Positions 1-10,000 are shown, counted from the first letter of the stretch. The stretch is DNA of 64,000 nucleotides from Fasciola hepatica (GCA_948099385.1 CANUEZ040000156.1:496001-560000); one strand, 5' to 3'. Notes: generated from the letters alone by a model not told the origin. Program-made: numbers and translations.

Positions 1-83
1 TGAGAATAGTTATAATAAACAAAATACCACATGTAAACCTCAATCAGCACAATCAATCACATCGAGTACGCACGAGCAGATAA

Positions 84-97
84 TTAGGCTTGCCTAA
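84..97. repeat. Inverted repeat TTAGGC-TT-GCCTAA
   Basis: A perfect 6-bp inverted repeat with a 2-base spacer, present in every copy with no variant seen. It marks the left edge of the hairpin-containing segment of the unit. TTAGGC is also the nematode telomere repeat, but a single occurrence per kilobase has no telomeric meaning. Confidence 0.6.
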
Positions 98-144
98 ATT
101 CCCAACACGACACCAAGCGTTCACACTCAGTTTTACTCCAACTG

Positions 145-167
145 ATCACACATCGTACGCATGTGAT
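145..167. repeat. Inverted repeat ATCACA / TGTGAT
   Basis: Arms at 145-150 and 162-167 pair perfectly around an 11-base loop that itself contains the palindrome CGTACG. An alternative register pairs 149-153 with 161-165. The only variant found (151 C to T, copy 40) is the first loop base in the main register. Confidence 0.55.
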
Positions 168-284
168 TTGCGACAGCCATATGCGACATGTGCATCACGG
201 AACCACAGTGTACGGATGATGCGAGACACAGAAAAGCACCAGATGCACGGGAAAGCGCGCGCATGCAAGTACGGACGAAACATA

Positions 285-309
285 CTACTGACACGGGAGC
301 ATTCAGTAG
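285..309. repeat. 7-bp hairpin CTACTGA / TCAGTAG
   Basis: Arms at 285-291 and 303-309 are perfectly complementary around an 11-base loop. No variant was seen in any of the 63 copies. It follows a GCGCGCGC tract (255-262) and the string GGACGAAAC (273-281). Together these look like one half of a hammerhead ribozyme, but the rest of the core is missing. Confidence 0.6.
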
Positions 310-320
310 ATAACTATTTA

Positions 321-354
321 GCTCGTCTCGCACACAATCATGCTCGTCGTGTGC
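321..354. repeat. GCACAC / GTGTGC hairpin with paired GCTCGTC direct repeats
   Basis: Arms at 330-335 and 349-354 pair perfectly around a 13-base loop. The heptamer GCTCGTC occurs at 321-327, just before the left arm, and again at 342-348, ending at the right arm. The one variant (343 C to A, copies 51 and 52) is in the loop. Confidence 0.55.
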
Positions 355-386
355 AATCCTGCTGCAAAGGGAGGAGATGAATTGGA

Positions 387-602
387 TAACCTATTCTTCA
401 TTCGCATCCAGTTGAGTTTGGATTGCTCGGGGTTGTTGAATTGGTCTTTTGATCATTTGTGTGGGTTTGATTTAGTCAGAGTACAATGCTAGTCGGTCTT
501 GTGTGCAACTGGTCTGGTCAACTAGGTTTTGCAGTTCGCATTTAAGATCGTACTTCTAGGGATCATTCCTACAGTACGTATCACCAGGACGTCAGTCAAA
601 CT
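387..602. other. G+T-rich variable segment of the unit
   Basis: Within 411-540 the + strand has 40 G against 17 C and is T-rich, the opposite bias to the A+C-rich tract. About 18 of the roughly 40 variable sites I found in the array lie in this 216-bp fifth of the unit: 391, 409, 425, 453, 468, 481, 498, 502, 507, 512, 531, the 537-542 deletion, 545, 550, 556, 563, 566 and 600. The commonest polymorphisms of the array (468 T/C, 531 G/C, 556 C/T) are here. No open frame of any length crosses it. It is therefore the least constrained part of the unit, or the part most often replaced by conversion. Confidence 0.6.
549..578. repeat. 11-bp imperfect hairpin in the variable segment
   Basis: CGTACT (549-554) pairs with AGTACG (573-578). 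Inside it TAGGG (557-561) pairs with TCCTA (567-571), with one G-T pair. The internal loop is 555-556 against 572, and the terminal loop is ATCAT (562-566). Four variable sites lie here. Three are unpaired: 556 in copies 45-49, 57 and 59-63; 563 in copy 4; and 566 in copies 23, 29 and 31. One (550, copy 4) breaks a stem pair. It sits 12 bp before the hairpin at 591-605. Confidence 0.6.
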
Positions 603-605
603 GAC
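591..605. repeat. Hairpin GTCAGT-CAA-ACTGAC
   Basis: A perfect 6-bp stem with a 3-base loop, overlapping the palindrome GACGTC (588-593). The single variant, 600 A to G in copies 34, 37, 49 and 54, changes the loop-closing T-A pair to T-G, which still pairs in + strand RNA. Confidence 0.6.
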
Positions 606-724
606 CCGTCCACCCAACCGCGATGACGATCCGCATGGCCTAGTCCCGAGCGTGATCCGGGTGTGTGGCTGTCCGTCGGCCTGACCTAGCGCGTGCTTGT
701 TGCTGGCTTGCTCGAATCAGCGGC

Positions 725-741
725 CGTGTGAGCGTCACGCG
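725..741. repeat. 7-bp hairpin with GCG loop in the GC-rich core
   Basis: Bases 725-731 pair with 735-741, six Watson-Crick pairs and one T-G pair (727/739), around the loop GCG. The only variant (740 C to T, copy 53) turns a G-C pair into G-T and so keeps the stem in + strand RNA. Confidence 0.5.
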
Positions 742-791
742 TGCATGGTCTGATTGAACGGACTCGGCCGCCTCCTCGGTTGATCGTCCGG

Positions 792-801
792 CCCGATCGG
801 G
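792..801. repeat. Perfect palindrome CCCGATCGGG
   Basis: A 10-bp self-complementary sequence, invariant in all copies, 5 bp before the hairpin at 807-826. The geometry would suit a dimeric DNA-binding protein, but I recognise no specific site. Confidence 0.6.
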
Positions 802-806
802 AATGG

Positions 807-826
807 GGTACGCAGTTATGCGTATC
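807..826. repeat. Hairpin TACGCA-GTTA-TGCGTA
   Basis: A perfect 6-bp stem (809-814 with 819-824) and 4-base loop, extended outward by one G-T pair and one G-C pair to 8 bp. It is invariant. The nearest variant, 804 T to C in copies 50 and 55, is in the spacer between this hairpin and the preceding palindrome. Confidence 0.6.
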
Positions 827-872
827 TCATACACCCGATTCGGCCTGGAGGAACTGGCCTGTGCTGAGCGGC

Positions 873-886
873 TATTTCATCAAATA
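873..886. repeat. Small hairpin TATTT-CATC-AAATA
   Basis: A 5-bp perfect stem with a 4-base loop at the boundary between the GC-rich core and the A+C-rich tract. The one variant (880 T to C, copies 27, 30 and 32) is in the loop. Confidence 0.45.
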
Positions 887-1078
887 ACACAATTACACCA
901 ACTTATTACAAACTAAAATCAACAACACACATCAAATACTATATGACCAAATCAAACTATTAACACGAACACGATCATGCACACTACACTACCACTTGAC
1001 GAGAAAGAACAAATCAATTGAGAATAGTTATAATAAACAAAATACCACATGTAAACCTCATTAAACTTAATCAATCAC
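881..1078. other. A+C-rich, G-poor tract spanning the unit junction
   Basis: From 881 to 960 the + strand has 1 G against 20 C. The bias continues more weakly across the junction into the first 60 bp of the next unit. GC is about 30-32%. Runs such as CAACAACACACATCAAATAC dominate. It holds no inverted repeat of note apart from the small hairpin at its left edge and no open frame. It contains AATAAA (unit 14-19) and TATA-like strings, which are expected by chance in such sequence. In all copies it occupies the same place next to the GC-rich core, so it looks like the spacer of the unit. The low G content could reflect strand-specific mutation or an unwinding element; neither can be decided here. 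Confidence 0.7.
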
Positions 1079-4072
1079 ATCGAGTACGCACGAGCAGATA
1101 ATTAGGCTTGCCTAAATTCCCAACACGACACCAAGCGTTCACACTCAGTTTTACTCCAACTGATCACACATCGTACGCATGTGATTTGCGACAGCCATAT
1201 GCGACATGTGCATCACGGAACCACAGTGTACGGATGATGCGAGACACAGAAAAGCACCAGATGCACGGGAAAGCGCGCGCATGCAAGTACGGACGAAACA
1301 TACTACTGACACGGGAGCATTCAGTAGATAACTATTTAGCTCGTCTCGCACACAATCATGCTCGTCGTGTGCAATCCTGCTGCAAAGGGAGGAGATGAAT
1401 TGGATAACTTATTCTTCATTCGCATCCAGTTGAGTTTGGATTGCTCGGGGTTGTTGAATTGGTCTTTTGATCATTTGTGTGGGTTTGATTTAGTCAGAGT
1501 ACAATGCTAGTCGGTCTTGTGTGCAACTGGTCTGGTCAACTAGGTTTTCCAGTTCGCATTTAAGATCGTACTTCTAGGGATCATTCCTACAGTACGTATC
1601 ACCAGGACGTCAGTCAAACTGACCCGTCCACCCAACCGCGATGACGATCCGCATGGCCTAGTCCCGAGCGTGATCCGGGTGTGTGGCTGTCCGTCGGCCT
1701 GACCTAGCGCGTGCTTGTTGCTGGCTTGCTCGAATCAGCGGCCGTGTGAGCGTCACGCGTGCATGGTCTGATTGAACGGACTCGGCCGCCTCCTCGGTTG
1801 ATCGTCCGGCCCGATCGGGAATGGGGTACGCAGTTATGCGTATCTCATACACCCGATTCGGCCTGGAGGAACTGGCCTGTGCTGAGCGGCTATTTCATCA
1901 AATAACACAATTACACCAACTTATTACAAACTAAAATCAACAACACACATCAAATACTATATGACCAAATCAAACTATTAACACGAACACGATCATGCAC
2001 ACTACACTGCCACTTGACGAGAAAGAACAAATCAATTGAGAATAGTTATAATAAACAAAATACCACATGTAAACCTCAATCAGCACAATCAATCACATCG
2101 AGTACGCACGAGCAGATAATTAGGCTTGCCTAAATTCCCAACACGACACCAAGCGTTCACACTCAGTTTTACTCCAACTGATCACACATCGTACGCATGT
2201 GATTTGCGACAGCCATATGCGACATGTGCATCACGGAACCACAGTGTACGGATGATGCGAGACACAGAAAAGCACCAGATGCACGGGAAAGCGCGCGCAT
2301 GCAAGTACGGACGAAACATACTACTGACACGGGAGCATTCAGTAGATAACTATTTAGCTCGTCTCGCACACAATCATGCTCGTCGTGTGCAATCCTGCTG
2401 CAAAGGGAGGAGATGAATTGGATAACCTATTCTTCATTCGCATCCAGTTGAGTTTGGATTGCTCGGGGTTGTTGAATTGGTCTTTTGATCATTTGTGTGG
2501 GTTTGATTTAGTCAGAGTACAATGCTAGTCGGTCTTGTGTGCAACTGGTCTGGTCAACTAGGTTTTGCAGTTCGCATTTAAGATCGTACTTCTAGGGATC
2601 ATTCCTACAGTACGTATCACCAGGACGTCAGTCAAACTGACCCGTCCACCCAACCGCGATGACGATCCGCATGGCCTAGTCCCGAGCGTGATCCGGGTGT
2701 GTGGCTGTCCGTCGGCCTGACCTAGCGCGTGCTTGTTGCTGGCTTGCTCGAATCAGCGGCCGTGTGAGCGTCACGCGTGCATGGTCTGATTGAACGGACT
2801 CGGCCGCCTCCTCGGTTGATCGTCCGGCCCGATCGGGAATGGGGTACGCAGTTATGCGTATCTCATACACCCGATTCGGCCTGGAGGAACTGGCCTGTGC
2901 TGAGCGGCTATTTCATCAAATAACACAATTACACCAACTTATTACAAACTAAAATCAACAACACACATCAAATACTATATGACCAAATCAAACTATTAAC
3001 ACGAACACGATCATGCACACTACACTGCCACTTGACGAGAAAGAACAAATCAATTGAGAATAGTTATAATAAACAAAATACCACATGTAAACCTCATTAA
3101 ACTTAATCAATCACATCGAGTACGCACGAGCAGATAATTAGGCTTGCCTAAATTCCCAACACGACACCAAGCGTTCACACTCAGTTTTACTCCAACTGAT
3201 CACACATCGTACGCATGTGATTTGCGACAGCCATATGCGACATGTGCATCACGGAACCACAGTGTACGGATGATGCGAGACACAGAAAAGCACCAGATGC
3301 ACGGGAAAGCGCGCGCATGCAAGTACGGACGAAACATACTACTGACACGGGAGCATTCAGTAGATAACTATTTAGCTCGTCTCGCACACAATCATGCTCG
3401 TCGTGTGCAATCCTGCTGCAAAGGGAGGAGATGAATTGGATAACTTATTCTTCATTCGCATCCAGTTGAGTTTGGATTGCTCGGGGTTGTTGAATTGGTC
3501 TTTTGATCATTTGTGTGGGTTTGATTTAGTCAGAGTACAATGCTAGTCGGTCTTGTGTGCAACTGGTCTGGTCAACTAGGTTTTGCAGTTCGCATTTAAG
3601 ATCCTACTTCTAGGGAACATTCCTACAGTACGTATCACCAGGACGTCAGTCAAACTGACCCGTCCACCCAACCGCGATGACGATCCGCATGGCCTAGTCC
3701 CGAGCGTGATCCGGGTGTGTGGCTGTCCGTCGGCCTGACCTAGCGCGTGCTTGTTGCTGGCTTGCTCGAATCAGCGGCCGTGTGAGCGTCACGCGTGCAT
3801 GGTCTGATTGAACGGACTCGGCCGCCTCCTCGGTTGATCGTCCGGCCCGATCGGGAATGGGGTACGCAGTTATGCGTATCTCATACACCCGATTCGGCCT
3901 GGAGGAACTGGCCTGTGCTGAGCGGCTATTTCATCAAATAACACAATTACACCAACTTATTACAAACTAAAATCAACAACACACATCAAATACTATATGA
4001 CCAAATCAAACTATTAACACGAACACGATCATGCACACTACACTGCCACTTGACGAGAAAGAACAAATCAAT

Positions 4073-7000
4073 TGAGAATAGTTATAATAAACAAAATACC
4101 ACATGTAAACCTCAATCAACACAATCAATCACATCGAGTACGCACGAGCAGATAATTAGGCTTGCCTAAATTCCCAACACGACACCAAGCGTTCACACTC
4201 AGTTTTACTCCAACTGATCACACATCGTACGCATGTGATTTGCGACAGCCATATGCGACATGTGCATCACGGAACCACAGTGTACGGATGATGCGAGACA
4301 CAGAAAAGCACCAGATGCACGGGAAAGCGCGCGCATGCAAGTACGGACGAAACATACTACTGACACGGGAGCATTCAGTAGATAACTATTTAGCTCGTCT
4401 CGCACACAATCATGCTCGTCGTGTGCAATCCTGCTGCAAAGGGAGGAGATGAATTGGATAACTTATTCTTCATTCGCATCCAGTTGAGTTTGGATTGCTC
4501 GGGGTTGTTGAATTGGTCTTTTGATCATTTGTGTGGGTTTGATTTAGTCAGAGTACAATGCTAGTCGGTCTTGTGTGCAACTGGTCTGGTCAACTAGGTT
4601 TTGCAGTTCGCATTTAAGATCGTACTTCTAGGGATCATTCCTACAGTACGTATCACCAGGACGTCAGTCAAACTGACCCGTCCACCCAACCGCGATGACG
4701 ATCCGCATGGCCTAGTCCCGAGCGTGATCCGGGTGTGTGGCTGTCCGTCGGCCTGACCTAGCGCGTGCTTGTTGCTGGCTTGCTCGAATCAGCGGCCGTG
4801 TGAGCGTCACGCGTGCATGGTCTGATTGAACGGACTCGGCCGCCTCCTCGGTTGATCGTCCGGCCCGATCGGGAATGGGGTACGCAGTTATGCGTATCTC
4901 ATACACCCGATTCGGCCTGGAGGAACTGGCCTGTGCTGAGCGGCTATTTCATCAAATAACACAATTACACCAACTTATTACAAACTAAAATCAACAACAC
5001 ACATCAAATACTATATGACCAAATCAAACTATTAACACGAACACGATCATGCACACTACACTGCCACTTGACGAGAAAGAACAAATCAATTGAGAATAGT
5101 TATAATAAACAAAATACCACATGTAAACCTCAATCAACACAATCAATCACATCGAGTACGCACGAGCAGATAATTAGGCTTGCCTAAATTCCCAACACGA
5201 CACCAAGCGTTCACACTCAGTTTTACTCCAACTGATCACACATCGTACGCATGTGATTTGCGACAGCCATATGCGACATGTGCATCACGGAGCCACAGTG
5301 TACGGATGATGCGAGACACAGAAAAGCACCAGATGCACGGGAAAGCGCGCGCATGCAAGTACGGACGAAACATACTACTGACACGGGAGCATTCAGTAGA
5401 TAACTATTTAGCTCGTCTCGCACACAATCATGCTCGTCGTGTGCAATCCTGCTGCAAAGGGAGGAGATGAATTGGATAACTTATTCTTCATTCGCATCCA
5501 GTTGAGTTTGGATTGCTCGGGGTTGTTGAATTGGTCTTTTGATCATTTGTGTGGGTTTGATTTAGTCAGAGTACAATGCTAGTCGGTCTTGTGTGCAACT
5601 GGTCTGGTCAACTAGGTTTTGCAGTTCGCATTTAAGATCGTACTTCTAGGGATCATTCCTACAGTACGTATCACCAGGACGTCAGTCAAACTGACCCGTC
5701 CACCCAACCGCGATGACGATCCGCATGGCCTAGTCCCGAGCGTGATCCGGGTGTGTGGCTGTCCGTCGGCCTGACCTAGCGCGTGCTTGTTGCTGGCTTG
5801 CTCGAATCAGCGGCCGTGTGAGCGTCACGCGTGCATGGTCTGATTGAACGGACTCGGCCGCCTCCTCGGTTGATCGTCCGGCCCGATCGGGAATGGGGTA
5901 CGCAGTTATGCGTATCTCATACACCCGATTCGGCCTGGAGGAACTGGCCTGTGCTGAGCGGCTATTTCATCAAATAACACAATTACACCAACTTATTACA
6001 AACTAAAATCAACAACACACATCAAATACTATATGACCAAATCAAACTATTAACACGAACACGATCATGCACACTACACTGCCACTTGACGAGAAAGAAC
6101 AAATCAATTGAGAATAGTTATAATAAACAAAATACCACATGTAAACCTCAATCAACACAATCAATCACATCGAGTACGCACGAGCAGATAATTAGGCTTG
6201 CCTAAATTCCCAACACGACACCAAGCGTTCACACTCAGTTTTACTCCAACTGATCACACATCGTACGCATGTGATTTGCGACAGCCATATGCGACATGTG
6301 CATCACGGAGCCACAGTGTACGGATGATGCGAGACACAGAAAAGCACCAGATGCACGGGAAAGCGCGCCCATGCAAGTACGGACGAAACATACTACTGAC
6401 ACGGGAGCATTCAGTAGATAACTATTTAGCTCGTCTCGCACACAATCATGCTCGTCGTGTGCAATCCTGCTGCAAAGGGAGGAGATGAATTGGATAACTT
6501 ATTCTTCATTCGCATCCAGTTGAGTTTGGATTGCTCGGGGTTGTTGAATTGGTCTTTTGATCATTTGTGTGGGTTCGATTTAGTCAGAGTACAATGCTAG
6601 TCGGTTTTGTGTGCAACTGGTCTGGTCAACTAGGTTTTGCAGTTCGCATTTAAGATCGTACTTCTAGGGATCATTCCTACAGTACGTATCACCAGGACGT
6701 CAGTCAAACTGACCCGTCCACCCAACCGCGATGACGATCCGCATGGCCTAGTCCCGAGCGTGATCCGGGTGTGTGGCTGTCCGTCGGCCTGACCTAGCGC
6801 GTGCTTGTTGCTGGCTTGCTCGAATCAGCGGCCGTGTGAGCGTCACGCGTGCATGGTCTGATTGAACGGACTCGGCCGCCTCCTCGGTTGATCGTCCGGC
6901 CCGATCGGGAATGGGGTACGCAGTTATGCGTATCTCATACACCCGATTCGGCCTGGAGGAACTGGCCTGTGCTGAGCGGCTATTTCATCAAATAACACAA

Positions 7001-10000
7001 TTACACCAACTTATTACAAACTAAAATCAACAACACACATCAAATACTATATGACCAAATCAAACTATTAACACGAACACGATCATGCACACTACACTGC
7101 CACTTGACGAGAAAGAACAAATCAATTGAGAATAGTTATAATAAACAAAATACCACATGTAAACCTCAATCAACACAATCAATCACATCGAGTACGCACG
7201 AGCAGATAATTAGGCTTGCCTAAATTCCCAACACGACACCAAGCGTTCACACTCAGTTTTACTCCAACTGATCACACATCGTACGCATGTGATTTGCGAC
7301 AGCCATATGCGACATGTGCATCACGGAGCCACAGTGTACGGATGATGCGAGACACAGAAAAGCACCAGATGCACGGGAAAGCGCGCGCATGCAAGTACGG
7401 ACGAAACATACTACTGACACGGGAGCATTCAGTAGATAACTATTTAGCTCGTCTCGCACACAATCATGCTCGTCGTGTGCAATCCTGCTGCAAAGGGAGG
7501 AGATGAATTGGATAACTTATTCTTCATTCGCATCCAGTTGAGTTTGGATTGCTCGGGGTTGTTGAATTGGTCTTTTGATCATTTGTGTGGGTTCGATTTA
7601 GTCAGAGTACAATGCTAGTCGGTCTTGTGTGCAACTGGTCTGGTCAACTAGGTTTTGCAGTTCGCATTTAAGATCGTACTTCTAGGGATCATTCCTACAG
7701 TACGTATCACCAGGACGTCAGTCAAACTGACCCGTCCACCCAACCGCGATGACGATCCGCATGGCCTAGTCCCGAGCGTGATCCGGGTGTGTGGCTGTCC
7801 GTCGGCCTGACCTAGCGCGTGCTTGTTGCTGGCTTGCTCGAATCAGCGGCCGTGTGAGCGTCACGCGTGCATGGTCTGATTGAACGGACTCGGCCGCCTC
7901 CTCGGTTGATCGTCCGGCCCGATCGGGAATGGGGTACGCAGTTATGCGTATCTCATACACCCGATTCGGCCTGGAGGAACTGGCCTGTGCTGAGCGGCTA
8001 TTTCATCAAATAACACAATTACACCAACTTATTACAAACTAAAATCAACAACACACATCAAATACTATATGACCAAATCAAACTATTAACACGAACACGA
8101 TCATGCACACTACACTGCCACTTGACGAGAAAGAACAAATCAATTGAGAATAGTTATAATAAACAAAATACCACATGTAAACCTCAATCAACACAATCAA
8201 TCACATCGAGTACGCACGAGCAGATAATTAGGCTTGCCTAAATTCCCAACACGACACCAAGCGTTCACACTCAGTTTTACTCCAACTGATCACACATCGT
8301 ACGCATGTGATTTGCGACAGCCATATGCGACATGTGCATCACGGAGCCACAGTGTACGGATGATGCGAGACACAGAAAAGCACCAGATGCACGGGAAAGC
8401 GCGCGCATGCAAGTACGGACGAAACATACTACTGACACGGGAGCATTCAGTAGATAACTATTTAGCTCGTCTCGCACACAATCATGCTCGTCGTGTGCAA
8501 TCCTGCTGCAAAGGGAGGAGATGAATTGGATAACTTATTCTTCATTCGCATCCAGTTGAGTTTGGATTGCTCGGGGTTGTTGAATTGGTCTTTTGATCAT
8601 TTGTGTGGGTTCGATTTAGTCAGAGTACAATGCTAGTCGGTCTTGTGTGCAACTGGTCTGGTCAACTAGGTTTTGCAGTTCGCATTTAAGATCGTACTTC
8701 TAGGGATCATTCCTACAGTACGTATCACCAGGACGTCAGTCAAACTGACCCGTCCACCCAACCGCGATGACGATCCGCATGGCCTAGTCCCGAGCGTGAT
8801 CCGGGTGTGTGGCTGTCCGTCGGCCTGACCTAGCGCGTGCTTGTTGCTGGCTTGCTCGAATCAGCGGCCGTGTGAGCGTCACGCGTGCATGGTCTGATTG
8901 AACGGACTCGGCCGCCTCCTCGGTTGATCGTCCGGCCCGATCGGGAATGGGGTACGCAGTTATGCGTATCTCATACACCCGATTCGGCCTGGAGGAACTG
9001 GCCTGTGCTGAGCGGCTATTTCATCAAATAACACAATTACACCAACTTATTACAAACTAAAATCAACAACACACATCAAATACTATATGACCAAATCAAA
9101 CTATTAACACGAACACGATCATGCACACTACACTGCCACTTGACGAGAAAGAACAAATCAATTGAGAATAGTTATAATAAACAAAATACCACATGTAAAC
9201 CTCAATCAACACAATCAATCACATCGAGTACGCACGAGCAGATAATTAGGCTTGCCTAAATTCCCAACACGACACCAAGCGTTCACACTCAGTTTTACTC
9301 CAACTGATCACACATCGTACGCATGTGATTTGCGACAGCCATATGCGACATGTGCATCACGGAGCCACAGTGTACGGATGATGCGAGACACAGAAAAGCA
9401 CCAGATGCACGGGAAAGCGCGCCCATGCAAGTACGGACGAAACATACTACTGACACGGGAGCATTCAGTAGATAACTATTTAGCTCGTCTCGCACACAAT
9501 CATGCTCGTCGTGTGCAATCCTGCTGCAAAGGGAGGAGATGAATTGGATAACTTATTCTTCATTCGCATCCAGTTGAGTTTGGATTGCTCGGGGTTGTTG
9601 AATTGGTCTTTTGATCATTTGTGTGGGTTCGATTTAGTCAGAGTACAATGCTAGTCGGTCTTGTGTGCAACTGGTCTGGTCAACTAGGTTTTCCAGTTCG
9701 CATTTAAGATCGTACTTCTAGGGATCATTCCTACAGTACGTATCACCAGGACGTCAGTCAAACTGACCCGTCCACCCAACCGCGATGACGATCCGCATGG
9801 CCTAGTCCCGAGCGTGATCCGGGTGTGTGGCTGTCCGTCGGCCTGACCTAGCGCGTGCTTGTTGCTGGCTTGCTCGAATCAGCGGCCGTGTGAGCGTCAC
9901 GCGTGCATGGTCTGATTGAACGGACTCGGCCGCCTCCTCGGTTGATCGTCCGGCCCGATCGGGAATGGGGTACGCAGTTATGCGTATCTCATACACCCGA

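Larger units (their letters stand above)
603..866. other. GC-rich conserved core of the unit
   Basis: GC is about 63% over 601-860, against about 48% for the unit. Over 63 copies I find only three variable sites: 707 C/T in copies 27-30, 32, 43 and 45-48; 740 C/T in copy 53; and 804 T/C in copies 50 and 55. The core contains a 7-bp stem with a 3-base loop (725-741), a 10-bp perfect palindrome (792-801) and a 6- to 8-bp hairpin (807-826). It is CpG-rich. A 64-residue open frame on the minus strand (640-834) lies inside it. It begins at GTG and all three variants change its protein (Ser/Asn, Arg/His, Ile/Val), which argues against a coding explanation for the conservation. Function unknown. Confidence 0.6.
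1..1018. repeat. Reference repeat unit (copy 1)
   Basis: This copy is used for unit coordinates in the other entries. It differs from the majority unit at 47 (G, otherwise A), 391 (C, otherwise T) and 991 (A, otherwise G; seen only here). Variable sites found by comparing copies are: 7, 43-50 (block), 54, 151, 202, 217, 229, 261, 318, 343, 371, 391, 409, 425, 453, 468, 481, 498, 502, 507, 512, 531, 537-542 (deletion), 545, 550, 556, 563, 566, 600, 707, 740, 804, 880, 902, 916 and 991. The list was made by eye and may miss singletons. The unit has no internal sub-period that I can see beyond short direct repeats, for example GCTCGTC at 321 and 342, GTACGGA at 210 and 269, and GGCCTG at 842 and 856. 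Confidence 0.95.
1..4072. repeat. Copies 1-4: alternating dimer block
   Basis: Copies 1 and 3 share CAATCAGCAC at unit 41-50 and C at 391. Copies 2 and 4 share CATTAAACTT at 41-50 and T at 391. The pair 1-2 is therefore repeated as 3-4, a recent dimer duplication. Private changes: copy 1 has 991 A, copy 2 has 531 C, and copy 4 has 550 C and 563 A. Confidence 0.8.

Noticed and set aside
9..20. TATA box or AATAAA polyadenylation signal in each unit
   Set aside because: Both lie in A-rich, low-complexity sequence where such strings are expected by chance, and no gene is placed to use them.
84..97. Nematode-type telomere repeat TTAGGC
   Set aside because: It occurs once per 1018 bp, as part of an inverted repeat and not in tandem, so it is not telomeric.
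205..309. Hammerhead-ribozyme-like strings: CGGATGA (213-219), GGACGAAAC (273-281) and a hairpin after it
   Set aside because: The required CUGANGA core has a G in place of the essential U. The bases flanking the two core parts do not form stem II, and the A15.1-U16.1 pair and stem III do not connect to the hairpin at 285-309. The reverse strand near 873-886 was also checked and lacks stem II.
133..333. 66-residue open frame on the minus strand overlapping the one above
   Set aside because: GTG start, no recognisable domain, and wholly overlapped by another open frame. Variants split evenly between silent and changing, so there is no sign of purifying selection.
90..380. 96-residue open frame on the + strand, repeated in every copy
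   Set aside because: It starts at TTG inside an inverted repeat, with its first in-frame ATG at residue 43. Six of eight variable sites change the protein, including drastic changes (Ala/Pro, Ala/Asp, Met/Lys), as expected for neutral sequence. Its persistence only reflects homogenisation. No domain is recognisable.
464..474. B-box-like GGTTCGATTTA
   Set aside because: It has the core of a B box but the wrong 3' end, no A box upstream at a usable distance, and the C at 468 is absent from more than half of the copies.
640..834. 64-residue open frame on the minus strand in the GC-rich core
   Set aside because: GTG start with no ATG upstream before an in-frame stop near unit 877-879. All three variants (707, 740, 804) alter the protein. 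Low stop-codon frequency is expected at about 63% GC.
601..870. 5S rRNA, tRNA, U1-U6 snRNA, 7SL or spliced-leader RNA gene
   Set aside because: 1-kb tandem units are typical of 5S and spliced-leader arrays, so I looked for their conserved internal motifs on both strands and did not find them. Only a weak A/B-box resemblance remained.
1..1018. CENP-B box
   Set aside because: I tested the TTCG and CCCG positions of the unit against the core pattern TTCGnnnnAnnCGGG and its complement; none fits.
1..1018. Concatemer of a circular ssDNA virus or satellite, or kinetoplast minicircle
   Set aside because: The size is right, but the nonanucleotide origin TAATATTAC, a Rep gene and the minicircle conserved block GGGGTTGGTGTA are all absent.
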